Positions 8,850 through 17,813 of a stretch of DNA of 64,000 bases are shown in pieces. This DNA comes from Jatrophihabitans endophyticus (GTDB lineage Bacteria; Actinomycetota; Actinomycetes; Mycobacteriales; Jatrophihabitantaceae): NCBI RefSeq assembly GCF_900129455.1, contig NZ_FQVU01000002.1:744001-808000 (forward strand), given 5' to 3'. Below the pieces are notes generated by a model that had not been told where the DNA came from, did not search any database, and worked only from the letters and a program-made list of their open reading frames with translations. A program made the position numbers and the translations under genes. How positions within the stretch are numbered: the stretch's first letter is position 1; every line of letters starts with the position of its first letter.

Positions 8850-10102
8850 ACCCGCCCGCCGTGGGCATCGAGGCCCTCGACGTCTACTGCGGCATCGCAC
8901 GCATCGGGGTCGCCGAGCTGTTCGCCGGGCGTGGCCTGGACACAGACCGGCAGCAGAACCTGATGATGACCGAGAAGTCGGTCGGCCTGCCGTGCGAGGA
9001 CCCGGTGACCAACGCCGTGAACGCGGCCCGGCCGCTGGTCGACGCGCTCGCTCCCGAGGAGCGTGACCGCATCGAGGTCCTGGTGACCTCGACCGAGTCC
9101 GGTGTCGACTTCAGCAAGTCGCTCGCGTCCTACGTGCACGAGCACCTGGGCCTGTCGCGGCGGTGCCGGCTCGTCGAGGTCAAGCAGGCCTGCTACGGCG
9201 CGACCGCGGCGGTGCAGCTGGCGACGGGCTATCTCGCCTCCGGGATCTCGCCGGACGCGAAGATCCTCGTCGTCGCGACGGACGTGCCGCTGGTCGACGA
9301 GCACGCCGAGTACACCGAGCCGGCCATGGGCTTCGGCGCGGCAGCGGTCCTGCTCGGGACGCGCCCGAGGATCCTGACGATGGATCTCGGCGCGTTCGGC
9401 ACCCACAGCTACGAGACGTTGGACTCCGCTCGACCGGGTCCGACCTTCGACATCGCCGACTCGGACCGCTCGCTGTTCGCGTATCTCGACTGCCTGGCGA
9501 ACTCGTTCCGGGGCTACCGCGACCGCGTCGAGGGTGCCGACTTCGCCGCGACGTTCGACTACCTCGCGATGCACACGCCGTTCGCCGGCATGGTCCGGGC
9601 GGCGCACCGCAAGATGATGCGCGACTTCGCCCGGGACGCCGACCAGGAGGAGGACTTCGAGCGGCGTCTGGCGCCGGCACTGCGCTACCCGAGCCGGGTC
9701 GGCAACCTCTGCTCGGGCTCGGTCTATCTCGCGCTGGCGAGCGTCATCGACAACGCCGCGGTCGACGACGGCGCGCGCGTCGGCCTCTACTCCTACGGAT
9801 CGGGCTGCTCGTCGGAGTTCTTCAGCGGCGTCGTCGACGGCACGTCGCGCACGACGCTCGCCGCGCAGGGGATCGGCGCGGCGCTCGACGCCCGCGTCGA
9901 GGTGCCGTTCGACGACTACGTCGACCTGCTGGCCCGGAGCAGGGACTGCCTCGTGCCGGAGCGCGATCGCAGCGTCGATCCGGACGAGTACGCCCGCTGG
10001 TACGACGCCCGCGGCGCGACCCGCGACCTGCTGGTGTGGACGGGCACCAAGGACTACCACCGCACGTACGACTGGATCACGTCACGAGGAGCCACGACAT
10101 GA
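8846..10102 (+). CDS. lnmM: HMG-CoA synthase-like beta-branching enzyme (LnmM-like)
   Basis: 418 residues from a GTG start overlapping the ACP stop. The HMG-CoA synthase triad is visible: Glu in TSTESGVDFSK, Cys in EVKQACYGAT, and His in YLAMHTPF; the late SGSVYLALAS segment also fits. In trans-AT polyketide pathways this enzyme adds an acyl-ACP donor to the beta-keto group of the PKS-bound chain, starting a beta-alkyl branch. It sits between two discrete ACP genes, which fits a beta-branching cassette rather than mevalonate synthesis. The dehydratase/decarboxylase partner (an enoyl-CoA-hydratase homologue, LnmF in leinamycin) is not in this window and may lie upstream. Confidence 0.93.
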   Translation: MNPPAVGIEALDVYCGIARIGVAELFAGRGLDTDRQQNLMMTEKSVGLPCEDPVTNAVNAARPLVDALAPEERDRIEVLVTSTESGVDFSKSLASYVHEHLGLSRRCRLVEVKQACYGATAAVQLATGYLASGISPDAKILVVATDVPLVDEHAEYTEPAMGFGAAAVLLGTRPRILTMDLGAFGTHSYETLDSARPGPTFDIADSDRSLFAYLDCLANSFRGYRDRVEGADFAATFDYLAMHTPFAGMVRAAHRKMMRDFARDADQEEDFERRLAPALRYPSRVGNLCSGSVYLALASVIDNAAVDDGARVGLYSYGSGCSSEFFSGVVDGTSRTTLAAQGIGAALDARVEVPFDDYVDLLARSRDCLVPERDRSVDPDEYARWYDARGATRDLLVWTGTKDYHRTYDWITSRGATT

Positions 10103-10362
10103 CTGCCGGAACCACGACACCAGACAGGGCACGGGTCTTCGAGGTGGTCCGCGAGGTGACCGCCAAGGTGCTGCCGGACGTGGACACGTCGGGCATGACC
10201 ATCGACGGGACCCTGAGCGACCTCGGCGCCAACAGCATCGACCGCGCCGACATCGCGACCATGGCGATGATGGAGCTCGGCGTGAAGGTGCCGGCCAGGG
10301 AGTTCGCGGGCGTCAAGGACATCGGCACGCTCGTCGACGTGCTGCTGGCGCAATTGCCATGA
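10099..10362 (+). CDS. Second discrete acyl carrier protein of the beta-branching cassette
   Basis: An 87-residue ACP with the attachment motif GANSIDRAD. It starts with ATG overlapping the preceding stop (ATGA), preceded by a GAGGAG-like site, and its stop overlaps the start of the ketosynthase gene. The GANSIDR signature is that of donor ACPs paired with decarboxylative ketosynthases in HMG-CoA-synthase cassettes. Its coupling to the Ser-type KS suggests it carries malonyl groups to be decarboxylated to acetyl. Having two donor-type ACPs in one cassette is unusual for the leinamycin type. Confidence 0.88.
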   Translation: MTAGTTTPDRARVFEVVREVTAKVLPDVDTSGMTIDGTLSDLGANSIDRADIATMAMMELGVKVPAREFAGVKDIGTLVDVLLAQLP

Positions 10363-11621
10363 CCGCGCCGGGCGTCGTCACCGGAGTGGGTGCGGTCTGC
10401 TCGGTCGCGGGCGACGTCGCCGCCTTCGAGAAGGCGTTACGGGCCGGTACGTCGGGCTTTCGTGCCGTGTCGGACGACACCGCCGAGGACGGCGTGCGGC
10501 TGCTCGCGCCACTGGCCGACTTCGACTTCGAGACGGCGCTCGAGAACACCGCGACGCTCTCGCCCGAACGGCGCGACGCCGTGCGCCGCGTCGGGCTGCG
10601 CGCACCGCTCCCGGTCCAGGCGACGCTCTCGGCCTGCGCGCAGGCCTGGGCCGACGCCGGCCTGGACGCGGTCCCGACGCGGCCGGACCGCGTCGCGATC
10701 CTCGTCGGCGGCAGCAACCTCACGCAGCGCTACGTGTCGGACAACCGCGAGGTGTACGAGGAGGAGCCCGCGTACCTGCCCGCGCGGTACGCGCTGCGGG
10801 CCCAGGACACCGACTTCGTCGCCGCGATCAGCGAGGCGTTCCACGTCCTCGGTGAGGGGTACACGGTGGGGGCGTCCTCCTCCAGCGGGAACGCGGCGGT
10901 GATCCTGGCGTCCCGGCTGCTCGCCGTCGGCGCCGCGGACGTGTGCCTCGCCGTCGGCCCGATGACCCAGTTCGAGCCGGCGATGCTCGCCGCGCTGGAC
11001 AAGCTCGGCGTGCTCGCCGAGGCCGACGGCGAGCCCGGTGAGCAGGACGTCGGCCCGCGCCCCTTCGACCGGCGCCGCGACGGTTTCGTGCCCGGCGAGG
11101 GGGCCGGCTGCGTGATCCTCGAGTCCCCGCGCTCGGCCCGCATGCGCGGCGTCGACACGATCGTCGAGCTCGGTGGCGTGGCGCAGGCGATGGACGGCAC
11201 GACTTTGCCCGACCCCAACGTGCACGGCGAGGCCCGGGCGATGGCCAAGGCGCTCGACGAGGCCGGCATCCCCGTCGACCGCGTCGACTACGTGAACGCG
11301 CACGCGACGGCCACACCCGCCGGCGACGACACCGAGGCCGAGGCCGTCCGCAGCCTGTTGCGGGCCGGCCGGCCGTGGGTCAACGCGACCAAGGGCCTGA
11401 TCGGCCACTGCCTGAGCGCGGCCGGCGTCATCGAGGCGGTCGCGACGGTGATCCAGATGCGGCACGGGTTCGTGCACCCGAATCCCGCGCTGGATCGCCC
11501 GATCGACCGCTCGCTGCGGCTGGTCGGGGCCGAGGCGGTGACCGCCGAGCTGCACTGCGCGTTGAGCAACAGCTTCGGCTTCGGCGGCTTCAACAGCAGC
11601 ATCGTGCTCCTCCGCGACTGA
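10359..11621 (+). CDS. Stand-alone decarboxylative ketosynthase with Ser in place of the active-site Cys
   Basis: A 420-residue FabF-fold protein overlapping the ACP stop. The position of the usual nucleophilic Cys reads GASSSSGNAAV, with no cysteine. The two catalytic His contexts remain (NAHATATPAGDDTEAEA and KGLIGHCLSAAG), and the C-terminal glycine-rich FGFGGFNSS is intact. The Cys-to-Ser form with an ASxSGN motif is known for ketosynthases of beta-branching cassettes (PksF/CurC type) that decarboxylate malonyl-ACP but do not condense. Translational coupling to the preceding ACP supports that pairing. An alternative is a chain-length-factor-like scaffold with no activity. Confidence 0.88.
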   Translation: MTAPGVVTGVGAVCSVAGDVAAFEKALRAGTSGFRAVSDDTAEDGVRLLAPLADFDFETALENTATLSPERRDAVRRVGLRAPLPVQATLSACAQAWADAGLDAVPTRPDRVAILVGGSNLTQRYVSDNREVYEEEPAYLPARYALRAQDTDFVAAISEAFHVLGEGYTVGASSSSGNAAVILASRLLAVGAADVCLAVGPMTQFEPAMLAALDKLGVLAEADGEPGEQDVGPRPFDRRRDGFVPGEGAGCVILESPRSARMRGVDTIVELGGVAQAMDGTTLPDPNVHGEARAMAKALDEAGIPVDRVDYVNAHATATPAGDDTEAEAVRSLLRAGRPWVNATKGLIGHCLSAAGVIEAVATVIQMRHGFVHPNPALDRPIDRSLRLVGAEAVTAELHCALSNSFGFGGFNSSIVLLRD

Positions 11622-11716
11622 CGCCGCGAGCGGCGCCGACCGCGGAGGGGACGCGCTGTATTGAGCAGACCCCCGCCACGGGGCTTGCTTGGCTCGGATC
11701 GGACGGGACCGAGGAC

Positions 11717-13129
11717 ATGACCACTCAACTGGAACCAGCCAGGCCCGGGGACACCCCCCGCGCCGTGAGCGCCGTGTGCGCGGAACGCTTCGATGCGCTC
11801 TTCGACACGTGGCGGGCGATCGACCGGGGCGAGGGTGTCGACGTCGCCAGGGGCGCGGTGGCGGGCGTGGACACCGTCGCTTTCGCGACCGACCCGGGCA
11901 CACAGGGCGGCGCGCTCGGCGCGGACGGCTGTCGCGCCATCGTGGCGGCGACGGAACTCGCTGTCGCGCAAGGGATTCCGGTCGTCGGCATCTGGCGATC
12001 CGGGGGCGCCCGGCTTGGGGAGGGCGTCGACTCGCTCGACGGCATGGCGCGGGTGTTCGCCGTCAAGAGCACCGCCAGCGGCCGGGTCCTGCAGCTGTCG
12101 CTCGTCGTCGGCCCCTCGGCCGGCGGCGCGGCCTACGGCCCGGCCCTCACCGACGTCGTCGTCATGGGCCCCGAGGGCAGGATCTTCGTCACCGGCCCCG
12201 ACGTGGTGCGCAACGCCACCGGTGAGGACGTCGACATGGAGCGTCTCGGCGGTCCGGACACGCAGGGGCGCAGCGGTGTCGCGCACGTGGTGTGCGAGAC
12301 CGACGACGAGGCGGTCCGACGGTCCCGCGCGATCATCGAGCTCACCTCGCGGTTGGGCTCGGCGCACGACGACGACGAGGAGCGCGACGACCCGGGCGAG
12401 TTGCTGCCCGGATCGGGGCGCCGGGCCTACGACGTCGTGCCGATCGTGCGGGCGCTGCTCGACGGTGGCGAGTACCTCGAGTTCCAGGCGGGCTGGGCGC
12501 GCAACGTCACCACCGGGCTGGGTCGGCTCGGCGGGCGCACCGTGGGCGTGGTCGCGACCAATCCGTTGCACCTGGCGGGCTGCCTGGACGCGTCGAGCGG
12601 CGACAAGTCCGGGCGCTTCGTGCAGTGGTGCGACGCCCTGGGCATCGCCCTGGTGTTCCTGGTCGACGTCCCGGGCTACCTCCCCGGCCTCGGCCAGGAG
12701 GAGGCAGGCGTCGTCCGCCGCGGCGCGAAGCTGTTGCACGCCTACGCCACGGCATCGGTGCCCCGCCTCACCGTCGTCCTGCGCAAGGCCTTCGGCGGCG
12801 CCTACATCGCGATGGGCAGTCGTGGCCTCGGCGCCGACCACGTCCTCGCCTGGCCGGAGGCCCGGATCGGGGTCATGGGCGCGGAGGCCGCCGTCGAGAT
12901 CCTGCACCGCCGCGAGCTCGTGGCGATCGCGGACGAGCAGGACCGTGCGAACCGCCTCGCCGAGCTGGCCGACGACTACCTCACCGGTGTGGGCGGCCTC
13001 GAGCGTGCGCTCGAGACCGGTGTCGTGGACGCCGTCGTCGCGCCGGCGGCGACCCGCCGGCACCTGATCGCCGCGCTGCGCGACAGCGGCGCCCCCCACG
13101 GCAGCGACCGACCCAATCCGCCCCTGTGA
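11717..13129 (+). CDS. Acyl-CoA carboxylase carboxyltransferase (beta) subunit
   Basis: 470 residues from the ATG at 11717. Two crotonase-fold halves are visible: the N-half has GIWRSGGARLGEG and PSAGGAAYGPALTD, the C-half has VDVPGYLPGLGQE and KAFGGAYIAMGS. These match biotin-dependent carboxyltransferases of the acetyl/propionyl-CoA carboxylase family, which make malonyl- or methylmalonyl-CoA. A 95-base gap separates it from the KS gene, so it may have its own promoter. In this cluster it would supply extender or branch units. No biotin carboxylase/carrier (alpha) subunit is in the window, so it would need a partner from elsewhere in the genome. Confidence 0.9.
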   Translation: MTTQLEPARPGDTPRAVSAVCAERFDALFDTWRAIDRGEGVDVARGAVAGVDTVAFATDPGTQGGALGADGCRAIVAATELAVAQGIPVVGIWRSGGARLGEGVDSLDGMARVFAVKSTASGRVLQLSLVVGPSAGGAAYGPALTDVVVMGPEGRIFVTGPDVVRNATGEDVDMERLGGPDTQGRSGVAHVVCETDDEAVRRSRAIIELTSRLGSAHDDDEERDDPGELLPGSGRRAYDVVPIVRALLDGGEYLEFQAGWARNVTTGLGRLGGRTVGVVATNPLHLAGCLDASSGDKSGRFVQWCDALGIALVFLVDVPGYLPGLGQEEAGVVRRGAKLLHAYATASVPRLTVVLRKAFGGAYIAMGSRGLGADHVLAWPEARIGVMGAEAAVEILHRRELVAIADEQDRANRLAELADDYLTGVGGLERALETGVVDAVVAPAATRRHLIAALRDSGAPHGSDRPNPPL

Positions 13130-13166
13130 CAGCGACGAGCGCAACCGAGGACGAGGAGTCACGCCC

Positions 13167-14276
13167 ATGACCGAACACATCGAGGTCGCCATCGTCGGCG
13201 GCGGACAGAGCGGCCTCGTGGCCGGCTACTACCTCCAGCGCGCCGACATCCCGTACGTGATCCTCGATGCCGGTCCCGAGGCCGGTCACTCGTGGCGGCG
13301 CCGGTGGGACTCCCTGGAGCTGTTCACGATCGCCCGGTACTGCGAGCTGCCCGGGATGCGGTTCCCCGGTGGGTGGAACCGCTTCCCCGACAAGGACGAG
13401 CTCGCCGACTACCTGGAGATGTACCACCGAACATTCCGCCAGCCGGTCCGCTGGAACACCGCGGTCACCATGGTCGACCGAGCGGCCGACGGCGGCTACG
13501 TCCTGCACACGAGCGCGGGTGACATCACCGCCACGCAGGTCGTCCTCGCCACCGGGGCCTACCGGAACACGTTCACGCCGTCGATCGCCGCGGGCCTGTC
13601 CGACGACGTCGTGCAGGTCCACACCGGCGACTACCGCAATCCGTCGACGATCCCGGGCGGGCGGGTCGTCGTCGTCGGTGCGGCCAATTCCGGCGCGCAG
13701 ATCGCCGTCGACCTGCACGAGACGCACGACGTGCTGCTGTCGCAGGGATCGCCCATCCCGCACGGCCCCCGCAAGTTCCTCGGCATCGGCCTGCACTGGT
13801 GGGGCGACAAGCTCGGCATCATCGCCAAGCCGCTGCTCGGCGAGCGCGACCGCATCCACAAGAAGACGATCCTCGTCGGCAAGAGCCTGCAGAAGATCGC
13901 CAAGGAGACCGGCGTGCAGCTGCGCGACCGCACGGTCGCGTGCGAGGGCAGGACCGTCACCTTCGAGGACGGCACGTCGGCGGAGGTCGACGCGGTGGTC
14001 TGGGCGACGGGCTTCCGGCCCGACTACACGAAGTGGGTGTCCCTCCCGATCTTCGGTGAGGACGGCTTCCCCCGGCACGTCCGGGGGGTCGTCGACGAGG
14101 CTCCGGGCCTCTACTTCCTCGGCATGCAGTGCCAGTACACCTACGGCTCGGGGCTCATCTGGTGGGTGAAAGAGGACGCCGAGTACCTCGTCGACAAGAT
14201 CCGCGGGTACGAGCCGACGGCGCCGGACCCCTCGGCTCCCCTGCCCACAGTTGAGCAGACGGCAGCGACCGGCTGA
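13167..14276 (+). CDS. Flavin-dependent monooxygenase (FMO/CzcO-like)
   Basis: 369 residues, ATG preceded by GACGAGGAG. Two Rossmann motifs are visible: VGGGQSG near residue 11 for FAD and VVVVGAANSG near 170 for NAD(P)H. Between them lies an FMO-type signature (VHTGDYRNP), and the ATGFRPDY motif precedes the C-terminus. This arrangement fits group B flavoprotein monooxygenases of the CzcO/YczA type, which oxygenate carbon or heteroatoms using NADPH. It lies in the same transcriptional direction as the polyketide genes and the P450, so a tailoring role (possibly sulfur or carbon oxidation) is plausible but unproven. Confidence 0.88.
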   Translation: MTEHIEVAIVGGGQSGLVAGYYLQRADIPYVILDAGPEAGHSWRRRWDSLELFTIARYCELPGMRFPGGWNRFPDKDELADYLEMYHRTFRQPVRWNTAVTMVDRAADGGYVLHTSAGDITATQVVLATGAYRNTFTPSIAAGLSDDVVQVHTGDYRNPSTIPGGRVVVVGAANSGAQIAVDLHETHDVLLSQGSPIPHGPRKFLGIGLHWWGDKLGIIAKPLLGERDRIHKKTILVGKSLQKIAKETGVQLRDRTVACEGRTVTFEDGTSAEVDAVVWATGFRPDYTKWVSLPIFGEDGFPRHVRGVVDEAPGLYFLGMQCQYTYGSGLIWWVKEDAEYLVDKIRGYEPTAPDPSAPLPTVEQTAATG

Positions 14277-14291
14277 CCGCAGGATCTGATC

Positions 14292-15494
14292 ATGAGCTCG
14301 AGCACCGCGCCGACCTCCGAGCTGACGTACCCGATGGCCCGGGAGACCGTCCTCGACCCGCCGCCGACGTACGCGTCACTGCGCGCCGAACACCCGATCA
14401 CGAGGGTGCGGCTCGACTTCGACGACAGCGAGGTCTGGCTGGTCACGAGGTACGAGGACGCGAAGACGATCCTCACCGACACCCGGTTCAGCTCGGACTT
14501 CCAGACGCCCGGCTTCCCCGCCCGGCTCACGTCGCAGCCGCCCGGCCCCGGGACGTTCATCCGCATGGACCCGCCGGACCAGCAGCGGTTGCGCCACCTG
14601 CTGCACCCGGAGCTGTCACGCAAGCGGGTGGACGAGCTGCGCCCCACGGTCGAGGGGTTCGTCGCCGAGCTGCTCGACCGCATGATCGAGAAGGGGCCAC
14701 CGGCCGACCTGATCGCGGACTTCGCGCTGCCGCTGCCGTCCCAGGTCATCACGACGCTGCTCGGCGTCCCGTACGAGGACCGCGAGTTCTTCCACGACAC
14801 GACGCGCGTGATGGGCGAGCAGACGACGCCGCCCGAGGAACGGCTGCGCGTCCGCAACCAGCTCAAGGAGTACCTCGACGACCTCGTCGCGGCCAAGGAC
14901 GCCGAACCCGGTGACGACCTGCTCAGCCGGATGTGCGAGCGCCGGGTCGAGGCCGACGTCAGCATCGAGGAGGTCGTCGGCATCGCGACGCTGCTCATGG
15001 TCGCCGGGTACGAGACCGTCGCGAACCAGATCGGTGTGGGCACCGTCGCGCTGCTGCAGAACCCGGACCAGCTCGCGGACCTCAAGGCGCATCCGGACAA
15101 GATCCGTGGTGCCGCGGACGAGATCGTGCGGCACCAGACGGTGACCGACTACGGCGCCCGCCGGGCCGCCACCGCCGACATCGAGGTGGGCGGCACCACG
15201 ATCCGCAAGGGCGACGGCGTGCTGGTCGTGTTGTCGTCGGCGAACCGCGACGAGTCGGTCTTCACCGATCCCGACGAGCTCGACATCAACCGCAAGACCC
15301 AGGACCACCTCGCCTTCGGCTGGGGCCCGCACCAGTGCGTCGGGCACCTGCTGGCGCGCGTCCAGCTCGAGTGCGCATGGGCTGCCCTGTTCGAGCGGCT
15401 GCCCGACCTGCGTCTCGACGTCCCGCTCGACGAGGTCCCGTTCCGCTTCGACATGTTCGTCTACGGCGTTCGCGGGCTGCCCGTCACCTGGTGA
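14292..15494 (+). CDS. Cytochrome P450, bacterial class I type
   Basis: 400 residues. The oxygen-activation motif AGYET sits in the I-helix region, a K-helix EIVR follows, and the haem loop reads FGWGPHQCVG with Cys349 as the axial ligand. Length and lack of membrane anchor fit soluble actinomycete P450s that use separate ferredoxin partners; no ferredoxin gene is in the window. It starts 15 bases after the monooxygenase stop, so the two are likely co-transcribed. In the leinamycin pathway P450s perform late hydroxylations. The target here is unknown. Confidence 0.93.
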   Translation: MSSSTAPTSELTYPMARETVLDPPPTYASLRAEHPITRVRLDFDDSEVWLVTRYEDAKTILTDTRFSSDFQTPGFPARLTSQPPGPGTFIRMDPPDQQRLRHLLHPELSRKRVDELRPTVEGFVAELLDRMIEKGPPADLIADFALPLPSQVITTLLGVPYEDREFFHDTTRVMGEQTTPPEERLRVRNQLKEYLDDLVAAKDAEPGDDLLSRMCERRVEADVSIEEVVGIATLLMVAGYETVANQIGVGTVALLQNPDQLADLKAHPDKIRGAADEIVRHQTVTDYGARRAATADIEVGGTTIRKGDGVLVVLSSANRDESVFTDPDELDINRKTQDHLAFGWGPHQCVGHLLARVQLECAWAALFERLPDLRLDVPLDEVPFRFDMFVYGVRGLPVTW

Positions 15495-15533
15495 CGGCGG
15501 CACCACACCAACAAGAGATGAGGAAACGGTCAG

Positions 15534-16457
15534 ATGAGTGATGCCACCACCACGTTCGCGATCCCGCCGGCCCAGGACCAGACCTCGGTCGCCGACGAGG
15601 ACCTGCTCACGTCGGCCAACGCCGGCGTCGTCGTCGAGCGCACCGCCCAGCTGAAGAACGGATTTCACGCGGAAGGGCGCCAATTCGCCCGCGGCCTCGC
15701 CGAGCTGATCAACACGAAGATGCAGGGCACCGCCACGGTCTTCGTGTACGAGGAGACGTTCGGCATCAAGGACAAGATGCACTTCTTCATCCACCTGAGC
15801 TCGCTCGCCGCGTACGAGGTCATGGTGGCGATGGGCAGCAAGGACGACGAGTACCGCGCGCAGCTCAGTCCGGCCGAGCAGGAGAAGGCGGCCAGCTGGG
15901 ACAAGATCTTCGTCGACGGCGGCCTGCAGGAGACCGTCCTGCTGCCGCAGTTCTGGGGGATGTACGGCACCAAGGTCGACGGCGAGAAGGAACGCGACTC
16001 CGACGTCTACAAGGACGAGAAGCCGGTCGTCGGAATCCCCGGCGCGCGCGAGCAGGTCGCCCTGCCGATCGAGCAGATCCTGCACTCGGGCAACTCCGGC
16101 ATCGTCATGCACCGCACCGCACAGCTCGAGTACGACTACCGCTCGGAGGGGCGACAGTTCGCGCGCGAGGTCGCCGAGTCGATCAACGAGAACCTGCCCG
16201 GCGAGGCCACCGTGTTCGTCTACGAGGAGGCCTTCGGCACCGCGGACCGGCTGCACTGGCTGATCCACCTGAAGTCGATCACGTCCTACTACCGCTTGCT
16301 CGAACTGCACGTCCGCAACGAGCAGGTGCGCGAGCTGTACTTCCAGGAGAAGATCGCGCCGGAACGGGGCGGTGGCACCTGGGCCAAGATGTTCGTCCCC
16401 GGGAGCATGGTCGACGTCGCGCTGACGCCCCAGCACTGGGGCATGTACGCCACCTGA
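15534..16457 (+). CDS. Protein of unknown function with two tandem homologous domains
   Basis: 307 residues. I do not recognise a characterised family. The protein is an internal duplication: residues about 25-150 and 180-305 share RTAQL, EGRQFAR, ATVFVYEE, FG..D..H(F/W)..IHL and PQ(F/H)WGMY in the same order. Each half resembles a small antibiotic-biosynthesis-monooxygenase or dabb-like ferredoxin fold in size, but no catalytic residues can be named. It has no signal peptide or membrane segment. The ATG follows a GATGAGGAAA site 39 bases after the P450 stop, which suggests it belongs to the biosynthetic operon. Homologues may exist in other leinamycin-type clusters (a DUF6039 or LnmX-like identity is possible but unverified). 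Confidence 0.7.
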   Translation: MSDATTTFAIPPAQDQTSVADEDLLTSANAGVVVERTAQLKNGFHAEGRQFARGLAELINTKMQGTATVFVYEETFGIKDKMHFFIHLSSLAAYEVMVAMGSKDDEYRAQLSPAEQEKAASWDKIFVDGGLQETVLLPQFWGMYGTKVDGEKERDSDVYKDEKPVVGIPGAREQVALPIEQILHSGNSGIVMHRTAQLEYDYRSEGRQFAREVAESINENLPGEATVFVYEEAFGTADRLHWLIHLKSITSYYRLLELHVRNEQVRELYFQEKIAPERGGGTWAKMFVPGSMVDVALTPQHWGMYAT

Positions 16458-16502
16458 TCACGGTCGCAACGGCGTACCCCCGAGACTCCCGGAGGAACCG
16501 AC

Positions 16503-17789
16503 GTGTCGTCCGCTGCCTTCGCGGTGGTCGCCGAGCTCGCCTGCGTGTTCGTCGTCGCCACCGCGCTGGGGTGGCTGTGCCGGCGCCTCGTGGGCATCCC
16601 CGTCCTCGGTGAGCTCGTCGGCGGAGCGCTGCTCGGCCCCACGCTCGTCGGCGACCGCGATCCGGCGGTCGTCCGCTGGTTCAGCGGCGCGCACGCCGGC
16701 CCGACCAGTGTCTTCGCGCTCGTCGGCACGCTCGCGGCGACGCTGCTGGTGGGGGTCACCGCGCTCGAGCTGAACCTGCGTGCGGTGCGGCGCGACCGGC
16801 ACGCGGTCGTCCGCATCGCGGTCGCGGCGCTCGCCGTCCCGGGCCTGCTGGGGATCGTGGCGGCGCTCGCGCTGCCCGCCGCGGTCCGCGGGCACCCGTC
16901 GCACGAGGCCGGGTTCGTCGTCTTCGTCGGCGTCGCGCTGGGGGTCAGCGCGCTCCCGGTGGCCGCGATCACGCTCAAGCAGCTCGGACTGTTCCGGCGG
17001 CGGATCGGGCGGTTGATCCTGTCGGCGGCCGCCATCGACGACGTCGTCGGGTGGTTGCTGCTGGCCGTGTTGACCGCGGTCGTGGCGCGCGCGGGCGCCA
17101 CCGCGTTGCCGGTGACCCTGCTGGGGGTCGTCGTGCTGATCCTCGTCCCGGTGATCGGGCGTCGGCCGACGACCGCGCTGCTGGCCCGGGTCGTGGAGCG
17201 GCCCCCGGGATGGTCCATCCTGGTCGCGCTCGTCGCCATCGCCGTCCCGGCGCTGATCGCCAAGTACAGCGGCGTCGAGCTGCCGATCGGGGCGATGGCC
17301 GGTGGCGTCCTGCTCAGCCTGTGCCCGGACCTGCCGGCGCCGGCGCGGCGGTTGCTGGCCCGCGTCGCGACCGGGATCTGCGGTCCGCTGTTCCTGGGCA
17401 TCGCCGGCATGCATCTCGACGCCCGGGTGTTCCGGGAGCCCGTCGTGCTCGTGAGCGGCGTCGTCCTGCTACTGCTCGCCGGGGCCGGCAAGGTCGTGGG
17501 CGGTTACGTCGGGGCACGGAGCGCGGGTGTCAACCGGCGTACCGCGTTGGCCACCGGCGCGGGTCTGAACGCCCGCGGCATGGTCGAGATCCTGATCGCG
17601 TCGATCGGGCTCAAGGCCGGCCTGCTGACCGAGGCGATGTACTCCATCCTCGTGGGCATCGCCGTCCTGACGTCCGTCATCACGCCGATCCTGCTGCGGC
17701 TGATCCTGCCGGACGAGGTCGTCGTGCAGACGACGGACGTCGAGCCGGAACCTCGGGCCGACGCCGGGTCGGTTACGCACGCCGGGTGA
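16503..17789 (+). CDS. Cation/proton antiporter, CPA2 (NapA/KefB-like) family
   Basis: 428 residues, GTG start with GGAGGAA upstream. About twelve hydrophobic segments are evident. The conserved acidic pair of CPA2 antiporters appears in AAAIDDVVGW, and GELVGGALLGPTLVGDRD matches the first helices of the family. A KefB-type C-terminal TrkA-N domain is absent. These transporters exchange Na+ or K+ for H+ across the cell membrane. Such genes are often found at the end of polyketide clusters, where they may help self-protection or export, but a housekeeping role is equally possible. Confidence 0.85.
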   Translation: MSSAAFAVVAELACVFVVATALGWLCRRLVGIPVLGELVGGALLGPTLVGDRDPAVVRWFSGAHAGPTSVFALVGTLAATLLVGVTALELNLRAVRRDRHAVVRIAVAALAVPGLLGIVAALALPAAVRGHPSHEAGFVVFVGVALGVSALPVAAITLKQLGLFRRRIGRLILSAAAIDDVVGWLLLAVLTAVVARAGATALPVTLLGVVVLILVPVIGRRPTTALLARVVERPPGWSILVALVAIAVPALIAKYSGVELPIGAMAGGVLLSLCPDLPAPARRLLARVATGICGPLFLGIAGMHLDARVFREPVVLVSGVVLLLLAGAGKVVGGYVGARSAGVNRRTALATGAGLNARGMVEILIASIGLKAGLLTEAMYSILVGIAVLTSVITPILLRLILPDEVVVQTTDVEPEPRADAGSVTHAG

Positions 17790-17813
17790 CTCCATCGGGC
17801 AGGATGTGGCGGC

